Shown: in pieces, positions 1 through 9,423 of the stretch
Position numbering within the stretch: position 1 is the first letter of the stretch
Layout of the letters: each line of letters starts with the position of its first letter
Origin: Theocolax elegans
Taxonomy: Eukaryota > Arthropoda > Insecta > Hymenoptera > Cerocephalidae
NCBI GenBank assembly: GCA_026168455.1
Contig: CM047431.1
Span: 17,162,183 to 17,226,182 of the forward strand
DNA: 64,000 bases
Direction: 5' to 3'
The notes under the pieces: generated by a model
The model's input: the letters and a program-made list of their open reading frames with translations, nothing else
Databases searched by the model: none
What the model was told of the DNA's origin: nothing
Translations under genes and position numbers: made by a program

Positions 1-32
1 ACTTGACGTGAAATAGCGCATACATATATATA

Positions 33-532
33 CAGGGTGTCCCAAAAGTATGGACACACCTGAATATCTCGGAAAATAAGGGTGCTAGGAAAAAAACTTT
101 CAATATAAAAGCTTTAGGAAATCAAACGATGCATCTGATGGTGACCTTCAATTTGACCTTAAGCTTGACCTTCGAGGTTATTTGAAGGTCAAAGAGATTT
201 TTTTAAATGAGAACCCCTATTTTTGACACCGGATTCAGAAAGAGCGAAAAATTTTACGTCCAAAGCGATGGTTTTCAATTTGTTAGAATGACCTTCAAAA
301 GGTAAAATGAAGGTTAAATATTGAAAAATCGTAAACAAGCTATTTTCTTTGAACTTTTTCGGATTTGTGGGCGAATAAATGTCAGAGTAGATTTTGGGAT
401 TAACAACCTTGAGTATCTCGACCTTGGAGTTAATTTTCAAGGTCTCTCAAAGGTCAAAGTAAATTTTTATGGACAGCCTTATTTCTGACACCGTATTCAA
501 AGAGAGCGGAAAACGTAATACCAGAAATGATA
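33..532. repeat. Left terminal inverted repeat of DD41D element
   Basis: This 500-bp arm matches the reverse complement of 3387-3886 with few differences. It is rich in AAGGTCA and TGACCTT motifs. An 83-residue reading frame on the minus strand of this arm, and its mirror in the other arm, come from the repeat and show no protein-family signature. Confidence 0.9.
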
Positions 533-768
533 TTTTACAGTTTTTCGTTGTGAACATGAGAAAGTTAATTGCAGGTTAAATTTCATAAACACTTAGAAAC
601 TATTGTCGTAAATTTACTAACCTTACTTTTAGCGCTACCCAGAAACAACGACGTGGTCGTAGTAAGTTCTGTTTCCTTTGGGGTGCTTGATTAACGTGAG
701 TCCCCTTGCCTCTCACGATGGGGAGCTTGCTTAACGTGAGTCCCCTTGCCTCTCACGATTGACGTGAT

Positions 769-882
769 GTCTAGCCGGTGAAGGCAAGACAGGCTGATGT
801 CCGGTCGGTGAAGGCAAGACAGGCTGGTGTCCGGCCGTTACAGGCAAGACAGGCTGGTGTCTGGCCTGTGAAGGCAAGATGA
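769..882. repeat. Subterminal direct repeats, four units of about 31 bp
   Basis: Four head-to-tail copies of a unit containing GGCAAGACAGGCTGGTGTC lie between the left TIR and the transposase stop. Inverted single copies occur at about 2626-2662 and 3087-3130 on the other side. Subterminal repeats often bind transposase in DNA transposons; that role is inferred here. Confidence 0.75.
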
Positions 883-911
883 AAATTCTTTCAGAAATCG
901 TCAGTTACAAT

Positions 912-1997
912 TTAAAGTTCTTGCTCGAAATGCCCTCCATTTTTTAGTTGACAATGCCCCATGCGATCATAAAATGATGAAACTGCTCTTTGCATCATTT
1001 CATTTGGGATTGCCTGTATCGTGTCAATAATACGTTGTCGTAATTCCTCCAAGTTTGCAGGTTTAGTAGCATACACTTTATTTTTGACGTAGCCCCATAA
1101 AAAATAATCTAGTGGCGACATGTCAGCGGAACGAGGTGGCCACTCAATAGTTCCTCTACGCCCAATTACTCGTCCTGGAAATGTTTCATCTAAATAATTA
1201 CGCACGTTTATTGCATAATGAGGGGCCGCCCCATCTTGTTGAAAGTAAGTGGTGTTAAAATTGTCACCGACAATCTCATTAACTGCAGGTACGATTTCAT
1301 TTCTTAACATGTTTAGATACTTTTTTCCTGTCAAATTACCTTCTATAAAAAACGGCCCTACTATGCTATTGTTTATGGTACCTGCCCAAACATTTAGTTT
1401 TTGTGGATGTTGTGTATGTGATTCCAAAAACCAGTGTGGATTCTCTGATGCCCAGAACCTACAATTGTGACGATTAACGTTGCCATCTAACTGAAAAGTA
1501 CATTCATCGGAAAATACTATTTCGTTTAAAAAATTTTGCCGCGCATCTATACGGTTCATCATTAATTCGGCAAATTCCAGTCTTCGATCAAAATCATCCT
1601 CATTTAATTCTTGTACCAATTTGATTTTATATGGATGAAATTTCAACAGTTTCATAATTCTATGAACGGAAGTCCTACAAACATTTGTTTCCCGAGATAC
1701 TTGCCTGATAGAGGTTCCAGGATTTTCAATGAATGATAATGCCACATTCAAATAAGTTTCTTCATCAGTCGCAATCTTAGGCCTCCCACTTTTGGGGCAA
1801 TCTTTGACACTACCAGTTTGCTCAAAACGAGAAATAGTTTTTCCAACTGTTTTTTGTGAAATTCCTGGTTGCAACGGTAAACGGTATTCTGCATTAAATA
1901 AAGCCGCAACTCGACGATATGACCTGACCATGTTACCCCATCCTCTCATCATGAGAATGGTTATTCGTTCACGTTCTGAAAGACGATTCATATTCAA
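912..1997 (-). CDS. DD41D mariner-family transposase, apparently intact
   Basis: A 361-residue DDE transposase that would cut the element at its TIRs and reinsert it at TA. Residues about 1-120 form two helix-turn-helix regions (ISQKTVGKTISRFEQTGSVK, then GRPK at 71-74, then the TSIRQVSRETNVCRTSVHRI segment). The catalytic domain has D164 in FSDE, D255 in QQDGAAPH and D297 in SPLDYFLWG. I count 41 residues between the second and third Asp, which defines DD41D (rosa-like) rather than DD34D mariner or DD34E Tc1. The length is normal for the superfamily. The first Met is used because the helix-turn-helix follows at once. There is no internal stop or frameshift. Host expression cannot be judged from sequence. 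Confidence 0.9.
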   Translation of the reverse strand: MNMNRLSERERITILMMRGWGNMVRSYRRVAALFNAEYRLPLQPGISQKTVGKTISRFEQTGSVKDCPKSGRPKIATDEETYLNVALSFIENPGTSIRQVSRETNVCRTSVHRIMKLLKFHPYKIKLVQELNEDDFDRRLEFAELMMNRIDARQNFLNEIVFSDECTFQLDGNVNRHNCRFWASENPHWFLESHTQHPQKLNVWAGTINNSIVGPFFIEGNLTGKKYLNMLRNEIVPAVNEIVGDNFNTTYFQQDGAAPHYAINVRNYLDETFPGRVIGRRGTIEWPPRSADMSPLDYFLWGYVKNKVYATKPANLEELRQRIIDTIQAIPNEMMQRAVSSFYDRMGHCQLKNGGHFEQEL

Positions 1998-2485
1998 ATG
2001 AATAAAAGAAATGAAGAATAAGTTGAGAATTGTAAAACAAAACTAATAATTGAAAACAGAATGAATGCTTTAATAGACCAAATTCAAACTTGTTCGTTGA
2101 AATTTTCAGAGTCACTGAAAACACTACCCACGAGGTTTTCGGGGTTGTTGTACACGAATATGGGCTCAGAATTTTAACTGGGTACCCCCGGTGTAACCCT
2201 TAAATGTTTGAATATCTGCACATTATTGCATATTTAAACATTTTCTCAAATTTGCAATCTTGCTATTTTTTTATAAATTTGCTAGAATTAGTCGTGTTTA
2301 TCTATTCCTTGAAACTGACGAAATCTTATTATTTATACTCTTGTTATAATAATCACACTAGCATTCAAAAAAGTGGTCTATTCTGGGAACGAGACCTATG
2401 TATTCTTATGTATTTGACGTGCTGAATCCGAATCCAACGTAGCTTTTACTCAGGCATCCCCAAAAATTTTTTAAAGTTATAAAAA

Positions 2486-3305
2486 ACCGTGAAAAAGGTG
2501 AATAAAATCCATATTAAAATGGTAAGATTCGGAGTAAAACAGTTTTTTATAAGTGTACGTGGTTTTTGTGTATTTTGACTTGCTAAACCCAAATCCAGGG
2601 CTTATTTTACCCGGTTGGATCAGACTGTCTTGCCTTCACCGGCAGGACACCAGCCTGTCATGCATTGTTGCAAATTTTTCATTTTTGCAAATTTTTGAAT
2701 TTTGCAATTTTTCATTTTTGCAAATTTTTGAATTTTGCAAATTTTTTATTTTTGCAAATTTTTCAATTTTGCAAATTTTTATTTTGCAAATTTTCCAATT
2801 TGCAAATTTTAATATTTAACCTTCATTTTACCTTTTGAAGGTCATTCTAACAAATTGAAAACCATCGCTTTGGACGTAAAATTTTTCGCTCTTTCTGAAT
2901 CCGGTGTCAAAAATAGGGGTTCCCATTTAAAAAAATCTCTTTGACCTTCAAATAACCTTGAAAAAGGTGAATAAAATCCATATTAAAATGGTAAGATTCG
3001 GAGTAAAACAGTTTTTTATGAGTGTACGTGGTTTTTGTGTATTTTGACTTGCTAAACCCAAATCCAGGGCTTATTTTACCCGGTTGGATCAGACTGTCTT
3101 GCCTTCACCGGCAGGACACCAGCCTGTCTTGCATTGTTGCAAATTTTTCATTTTTGCAAATTTTTGAATTTTGCAAATTTTTCATTTTTGCAAATTTTTG
3201 AATTTTGCAAATTTTTTTTTTGCAAATTTTCAATTTTGCAAATTTTTTATTTTTGCAAATTTTCCAATTTTGCAAATTTTTTATTTTTGCAAATTTTTTA
3301 GTTTT
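2486..3305. repeat. Internal duplication with TTTTGCAAATTTTT minisatellite
   Basis: About 2486-2945 and 2961-3310 are two copies of one block. Each starts GTGAAAAAGGTGAATAAAATC (second copy: TTGAAAAAGG...), passes through the subterminal GCCTTCACCGGCAGGACACC motif and ends in a 16-17-bp tandem array based on TTTTGCAAATTTTTGAAT (2665-2815 and 3127-3305). The array reads as Phe/Asn/Cys-rich frames that are not genes. Confidence 0.8.
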
Positions 3306-3386
3306 ACTTTTTTACTTAAGCATTCCATCGTGAGAGACAAAGGAGAATCACGTTAAGCAAGCATCCCATCGTGAGAGGCAAGGCGA

Positions 3387-3886
3387 CTCATTTCTGGCAT
3401 TACGTTTTCCGCTCTCTTTGAATCCGGTGTCAGAAATAAGGCTGTCCATAAAAAATTTACTTTGACCTTTGAATGACCTTGAAAATTAACTCCAAGGTCG
3501 AGATACTCAAGGTTGTTAATCCCAAAATCTACTCTGACAATAATTCGCCCACAAATCCGAAAAAGTTCAAAGAAAATAGCTTGTTTACGATTTTTCAATA
3601 TTTAACCTTCATTTTACCTTTTGAAGGTCATTCTAACAAATTGAAAACCATCGCTTTGGACGTAAAATTTTTCGCTCTTTCTGAATCCGGTGTCAAAAAT
3701 AGGGGGTCCCATTTAAAAAAATCTCTTTGACCTTCAAATAACCTTGAAGGTCAAGCTCAAGGTCAAATTGAAGGTCACCATCAGATGCATCGTTTGATTT
3801 CCTAAAGCTTTTATATTGAAAGTTTTTTTCCTAGCACCCTTATTTTCCGAGATATTCAGGTGTGTCCATACTTTTGGGACACCCTG
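3387..3886. repeat. Right terminal inverted repeat of DD41D element
   Basis: Mirror copy of 33-532, ending CATACTTTTGGGACACCCTG before TA. A further partial copy of its middle lies at about 2810-2960 as part of an internal duplication. Confidence 0.9.
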
Positions 3887-3895
3887 TATATACTT

Positions 3896-4128
3896 TGTGA
3901 GGTTAGAATAACTTTTGAGCAAATAAATTCCAGTACCTAAAAACTTTTTTCTGTATTCTGAAAATCATTTGCAATATGTACCCAAAATTTGGTAGATTTT
4001 GAAATTTTGATCGGACCACTTCACGTGGAATACCCCATAAATATATTTTCTAAAAAATATTTTTAGTATGTACCCAAAATTTAGTGCTTTTTAAAATTTT
4101 GATCGGACTACTTCACGTGGAATGCCAT
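3896..4128. repeat. Inverted-repeat partner of 6745-6890, doubled terminus
   Basis: 3969-4036 and about 4060-4128 are two tandem versions of one sequence ending TTTTGATCGGACNACTTCACG then TGGAATNCC. The second ends at an (AT)n tract. Its reverse complement starts at 6745, and the flank at 3896-3935 is mirrored near 6850-6890. This looks like a transposon end trapped in a larger palindrome. No ORF. Confidence 0.65.
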
Positions 4129-4138
4129 ATATATATAT

Positions 4139-5079
4139 GGGCTATTTCTCGTCAAGTGGTACGATGAAAATTTTAAATCGCTCCAAAATTTGAGAACAGG
4201 CTGGAAATATATTCAAGGAGATAGAAAAAAAATTTTAGGAGTTAAAAATAATTTGCCTGAGAGTTATTCCACCATGAAAAATGGAAATTTTTCAATTTTT
4301 TAGAAAATTTTCTATTTTTAAAGCCATTTATCTCAAAATCAATTAATTTTTTTGAAAAAACATTACAAACAACTTTTGTTCAAAATAACCTTTAAAATTT
4401 ATCTACCTCGATTACAATTCTTAATTTTAAAATCTCGAAGAGATAGGGCACTCGAAAATATAGAATATCAAAAAAAGGCGACCACGCCACAATCGATTTT
4501 GATCTAACACCGCTCAAAAGATCACATTTTTTGAGAGCTTTCGAATGGCGGCAGTTAGATTATTGGCCAAGACCGCTGGTGTAAGATATGCCTCATAAAC
4601 CTCATAAAATCACTAATTTTCATGTATTACAATTACAGAAACAATAAAATAGCTCAGTTTGTAGAAAGAAAGCCTCCAGAGTTAAAGATCGGAGGTAAGC
4701 AGGAGACCGTCGGTTTGATCCCGACCTGGGGACTGGATTCTTGATTTTTTTCTTTCTCGATATTTTCTTAATTAATTTTCTATCTTTGGCAACATTTGAG
4801 ACTTAGCAATACGCAAGTAAGCTGCTAATAAAAAGAATTTTGTGCAATATTTGAGAAAATATTGATTAACGCAATTTAGCTTGCTAATACCGATTAAAAT
4901 TCATATAATACTTTGTAAAAATACATGCACGGGCGATTTAGATTATAAAATTTAAAAGAAAGTTTTTTATTTTTTTTATATTTCATAAATTTTTCTACGT
5001 TTAGGTATTTGGGTATTTGGGATACTGGATTTAATGCATTATTCTTTGAATCAACATATTCTTTTGTGAATATACATAT
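4139..5079. other. Non-coding AT-rich block with element end and SINE copy
   Basis: Starts GGGCTATTTCTCGTCAAGTG, whose reverse complement is found at window bases 1-17. This suggests a TIR family related to the GGCATTCCACGTGAAGTGG ends at 4128 and 6745. A degraded tRNA-headed SINE copy sits at about 4660-4970. I see no coding sequence. Confidence 0.5.
4660..4970 (+). repeat. Degraded copy of tRNA-headed SINE
   Basis: Carries GTAAGCAGGAGACCGTCGGT, a B-box-like TTTGATCCCGACCTGG and then the same tail as the copy at 7304 (TTGATTTTTTTCTTTCTCGA, later ATACATGCACGGGCGATTTAG). The 5' half of the tRNA-like head is replaced or lost. Confidence 0.65.
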
Positions 5080-6729
5080 GGGTGGTTCTCTGTGACATCG
5101 AAGATGAAAAAAATAAATATTGCTATAACTGTGGGAATATGTTTTAGAGGTATCCAGTAGTTCTCCTGAATTTTTTCAGATTTTTTCTGGGCCATTATTT
5201 TAAGTTACAGAGAGTCAAAGTTGACATTTTAGCACTTTTTTGCATTATATGCCCATTTTCATGAATTTTTAGCTCCCAGGGGATGTTCTTTTCACTAAAA
5301 ACATAAGTATGACTTTTTTTGTAAAATTTTCCGAACTTTTCATTAAAAATACTTTTAAAGACATAAGTGTATGCTGTCACACTCTTGTAAGCCATTTAAA
5401 CCTTAAATAGTGAAAATCAGCAATTCTGCTCCGGACTCTGGTAACCTAATACTGTCTAGAAGATGTCTTTTTATAGTCAGAAACTGCCTAAAAATTTCCA
5501 GAGTGGGTCTAAATCATTAAGATCACTTATGGTCAAAATATCCGGGAAAAGTGCCCGAAATATTAATAGAAATGTATAGTTGTTGCTCTATAACAATGAA
5601 TCTAGTAGCATAATAATTGCAAAAAAATTTATGCACTTACCTTGGAGTGGTAGAAAAGTATCTCCACTTGTTTCAGTATCCATCTAATCCCCTGTAAGCT
5701 GCCAAAAATACAAATATTATTATACAAATGTAAAAAATTAATTTTTAAACATTTATAATGCTGAATTTTTAGTTTTACATCCCTTACAAGAATTATAATA
5801 CTAATCTGAAGGATTACTATAAATATATAAACATCATTATTACAATAACTGAATATACGTATTTATTACAAAAGATATATAAATAAATCGGATATATAAT
5901 TATAATGAATAATATGATAACGTGCCAGTGACAAGTTTGTGAAATCTAAACAATGTATTGCTGAATAATAATAATAATAATGTTGATACTTTTATAGTAA
6001 TGCTTCAGATTAGTATTATAATTCTTGTAAGGGATGTAAAACTAAAAATCCAGCATTATAAATGTATAAAAAATAATTTTTTATAATTTTATAATAATAT
6101 TTGTATTTTTAGCAGCTTACAGGGGATTAGATGGATACTGAAACAAGTGGAGATACTTTTCTACCACTCCAAGTGCATAAATTTTTTTGCAATTATTATG
6201 CTACTAGATTCATCGTTATAAGGCAACAACTATACATTTCTATTAATATTTCGGGCACTTTTCCCGGATATTTTGACCATAAGTGATCTTAATGATTTAG
6301 ACCCACTCTGGAAATTTTTAGGCAGTTTCTGACTATAAAAAGACATCTTTTAGACAGTATTAGGTTACCAGAGTCCGGAGCAGAATTGCTGATTTTCACT
6401 ATTTAAGGTTTAAATGGCTTACAAGAGTGTGACAGCATACACTTATGTCTTTAAAAGTATTTTTAATGAAAAGTTCGGAAAATTTTACAAAAAAAGTCAT
6501 ACTTATGTTTTTAGTGAAAAATGCATCCCCTGGGAGCTAAAAATTCATGAAAATGGGCATATAATGCAAAAAAGTGCTAAAATGTCAACTTTGACTCTCT
6601 GTAACTTAAAATAATGGCCCAGAAAAAATCTGAAAAAATTCAGGAGAACTACTGGATACCTCTAAAACATATTCCCACAGTTATAGCAATATTTATTTTT
6701 TTCATCTTCGATGTCACAGAGAACCACCC
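5080..6729. mobile_element. Foldback element copy 1, near-perfect 745-bp arms
   Basis: Starts GGGTGGTTCTCTGTGACATC at 5080 and ends with the exact inverse at 6729. Arms run about 5080-5825 and 5985-6729 around a spacer of about 160 bp that includes an (AAT)n run. It lies inside an AT dinucleotide context, so the target duplication cannot be read. Each arm carries the same 66-residue frame (5195-5395 minus, 6414-6614 plus; MAYKSVTAYTYVFKSIFNEK start), differing at one residue seen (KNIPW against KCIPW). This is a non-autonomous palindromic DNA element; the superfamily is unknown. Confidence 0.8.
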
Positions 6730-6744
6730 ATATATATATATATA

Positions 6745-6890
6745 TGGCATTCCACGTGAAGTGGTCCGATCAAAATTTTAAAAAGCACTAAATTTTGGGT
6801 ACATACTAAAAATATTTTTTAGAAAACTAAAAAAAAATTTCAGACAATGGAATCTATTTGTCCAAAAGTTATTCTAACCTCAAAAAGTAA
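6745..6890. repeat. Inverted-repeat partner of 3896-4128
   Basis: Starts GGCATTCCACGTGAAGTGGT and continues through TTTTGGGTACATACTAAAAA to AAAAGTTATTCTAACCTC, matching the reverse complement of 4128 back to 3896. It defines an outer palindrome around the foldback element. No gene. Confidence 0.65.
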
Positions 6891-7019
6891 TTTTTTCCAA
6901 GTTTTTTTCAACATCAGTTGTGTTTACCGCTATTTAACTAAAAATCTATCAACTTCTAATGTATATCATTGTATGTAACATTCGTTGCTAATTATGTCTA
7001 GAATTTATAAAATTTATTT

Positions 7020-7205
7020 TAATAAAAGAGGGTTTTGTGCAATATTTGAAAAAATATTGAGTAACACAAATTAGTTCGGAAATACAAATTAAAATTATAT
7101 AATATTAAAATTTATAATATGATAAATTATTATAAGATTAAAATTTATATAATACTTTGTAATAAATACATGCACGGGCGATTTAGAGTCAAAATTTAAA
7201 ATAGA
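7020..7205 (+). repeat. SINE 3'-tail copy
   Basis: AATAAAAGAGGGTTTTGTGC to CATGCACGGGCGATTTAGAG, the same tail as in the unit that starts at 7304. It has an extra AT-rich insertion near 7095-7150 and no tRNA-like head. Confidence 0.65.
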
Positions 7206-7303
7206 AAGCTAAGGTTGAAATTTGATAAGCGGGGAGGGGGGATGTCTAAAGGAAATATCGAGAAATAAAGACTTCAAGGTACAAGGTGTGTGGAATCGTC
7301 GGG

Positions 7304-7610
7304 TTCCCGGTAGCCAAGTGGTAAGGCAACTGTCCGGTAAGCAGGAGACCGTCGGTTCGATCCCGACCTGGAGACGTTGATTTTTTTCTTTCTCGATCTT
7401 TCCTTAATTAATTTTCTAATACCTCTGGCAACATTTAAGACTTAGCGATATGCAGGTAAGTTGCTAATAAAAGAGGGTTTTGTGCAATATTTGAAAAAAT
7501 ATTGAGTAACACAAATTAGTTCGGAAATACCGATTAAAATTTATATAATACTTTGTAATAAATACATGCACGGGCGATTTAGAGTCAAAATTTAATCTAG
7601 AATTCATCTT
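7304..7610 (+). mobile_element. tRNA-derived SINE with intact A and B boxes
   Basis: The head at 7304-7375 has TAGCCAAGTGG (A box) and GGTTCGATCCC (B box), a 3-bp D stem and a 5-bp T stem (GTCGG/CCGAC), with an acceptor pairing about 6 of 7. The anticodon arm is irregular: position 33 is C rather than T and the stem has a mismatch. It is therefore a tRNA-derived head, not a working tRNA gene. The tail is shared with copies at 4660 and 7020, showing dispersal. An RNA polymerase III transcript is expected from the boxes. Confidence 0.7.
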
Positions 7611-8926
7611 TCTGGGCTAGAGTTTCTAATCTCAAGGTCAATGTCACATTAAACACATGTTAATATTCAACTTGAGAAAAGTGTAAGTGCGCCACGATTG
7701 ATTTTTTTATCCAAAAGTCTTAAAGAAGCTTTAAGCAATACCTTTTAAACGGTAGGTGGCTTTTTTATGGCCTTTAATTTTGTAAAAAGTTATGATAATT
7801 CAAAGAAAGACAAAAATTTACAAAATTTAACATGGTAATTCCCATTTGAATTTTTAAAAAAATTTCGTGATTGACAAAAAATACCACCTTGCGGTGTCGG
7901 TAATGCTGGCATCTTTGACAAGTGTTTTTAGTGTTAAGTAATTATTCAGGCAGTAAGCTGGAGAACCTCCGACGCCAACCAGTAAGACGCTGTGAAAGAA
8001 CAATATAATCAATACCAGTACGCAGCAAGAGGATGAGGAATAAGGAAGATGATATACAGCTGCATCCATGGGACAAAGATAAAGGAAATACATGTACAGC
8101 TGTATGTAAACATTTCAGCTGTATGTAAACATTACAGCTGTACAAGGAACAGTATAGAACAGAATGAGGTTAGGTTGCTACACATAAATACCGTGTACAG
8201 CAAACCTCTTATACTATAAACTAAAGGAATACGCTTACTAGCGTAGCCCCGTAACGAGACAATTACCTGGAGCTGTGCGAGGAGCAGCTATCGGTCACTG
8301 TGGGTTGACGTCGTCGGGAGAAAAGAATCGAGTCGGCTCCAGGCAACGACGCAGCAGCGGGTGAGCTTCGAGCCTGAAACTCACACCGTACTAATTAGCT
8401 GAAGAATATAAATGGAACGAGTTAATAATTACTTGGGAGTAAGTGGTACCGCATCGCCGAGACGTAAACAGCACCAGGTCACCATACACCATACAGCCGA
8501 CTTGCACCGCTACATCCTGAATACAGCGGTAAACGACGCGCTTGCTCGATGCGAGATCGATGTACCTCATGTACCGCGTGTAAGTACGTACCGCGCAGGC
8601 GCGCGCTACGATCGCTGCTCTACGCTCTACGGTCAGTCAACTCGACGACTTCGACTCGAGTAATCCCGCAGCAGCTAAAATCTGCCAGCTACTTGCGAAC
8701 GAGCGACTGAGTGCGAAAGAGAGAGAGAGAGAGAGATAACGCGACTGGCGCCCACGCACTAAATATTGTTTACCTAGTAATAAACACCTTTTAATTATTA
8801 ATAAAATAGCTGATCATTATTAACCTGTACCCTGATCCCCAGTGCAGCGTTACACAATATATATATATATAAAGATTAGTCACTAAGAGTCAACATAAGT
8901 ACCCTTCCAGATGTTAATATATGTAT
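7611..8926. other. Unassigned stretch with GC-rich, CpG-rich block
   Basis: 7611-8050 is AT-rich with nothing recognised. 8060-8145 repeats ACAGCTGTATGTAAACAT about three times. 8220-8760 is CpG-rich, has an 83-codon frame without family signature, and ends in (GA)n. It then passes to GTGCAGCGTTACACA at about 8855. The block could be an old LTR by composition, but I see no paired copy, primer site or target duplication. Confidence 0.4.
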
Positions 8927-9423
8927 GGGTGGTTCTCTGTGACATCGAAGATGAAAAAAATAAATATTGCTATAACTGTGGAAATATGTTTCAGAGCTAT
9001 CCAGTAGTTCTCCTGAATTTTTTCAGATTTTTTCAGGACCATTATTTTAAGTGACAGATAGTCAAAGTTGACATTTTAGCACTTTTTTGCATTATATGCC
9101 CATTTTCATGAATTTGTAGCTCTCAGGGAATGCATTTTTCACTAAAAACATAAATATTGTAAATTGTAAAATTTTTTGAACTTTTCATTAAAAATACTTT
9201 TAAAGACATAAGTGTATGCTGTCACACTCTTGTAAGCCATTTAAACCTTAAATAGTGAAAATCAGCAATTCTGCTCCGGACTCTGGAAACTTAATGCTGT
9301 CTAAAAGATGTCTTTTTATAGTCAGAAACTGCATATAAATTTCCAGAGTAGGGCTAAATCATTAAGATCACTTATGATCAAAATATCTGGGAAAAGTGCC
9401 CGAAATTTTAATAGAAATGTATA

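Larger units (their letters stand above)
33..3886 (-). mobile_element. DD41D-type Tc1/mariner transposon, complete, with 500-bp TIRs
   Basis: The element begins CAGGGTGTCCCAAAAGTATG at 33 and ends with the inverted copy at 3886. It is flanked by TA at 31-32 and 3887-3888, the usual Tc1/mariner target duplication. The terminal arms are each about 500 bp (33-532 and 3387-3886), far longer than the roughly 30 bp of typical mariners. One minus-strand ORF (912-1997) encodes the transposase. Between ORF and right arm lie an internal duplication and an AT-rich minisatellite. The call rests on TIRs, TA flanks and the catalytic spacing of the ORF. Because TIRs and ORF both look undamaged, it could be recently active; this is inference. 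Confidence 0.9.

Noticed and set aside
189..440. 83-codon minus frame, mirrored at 3473-3730
   Set aside because: Lies wholly in the DD41D terminal repeats and is duplicated because the arms are; no protein-family signature.
769..882. Regular 31-bp direct repeats, considered as a CRISPR array
   Set aside because: No distinct spacers, eukaryotic context and position beside a transposase; a subterminal array instead.
2553..3356. Two Phe/Ala/Asn-rich frames
   Set aside because: Translations of the TTTTGCAAATTTTT minisatellite.
7304..7375. tRNA gene
   Set aside because: Irregular anticodon arm, C at position 33, acceptor mismatches and shared tail with other copies point to a SINE head.
8166..8180. 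GGTTAGGTT as a possible interstitial insect telomere repeat
   Set aside because: Only one or two units here and at 16256; not a TTAGG array.
8412..8663. 83-codon frame in a GC-rich block, possible exon
   Set aside because: No family signature, no convincing splice sites; low-complexity composition and microsatellite nearby.
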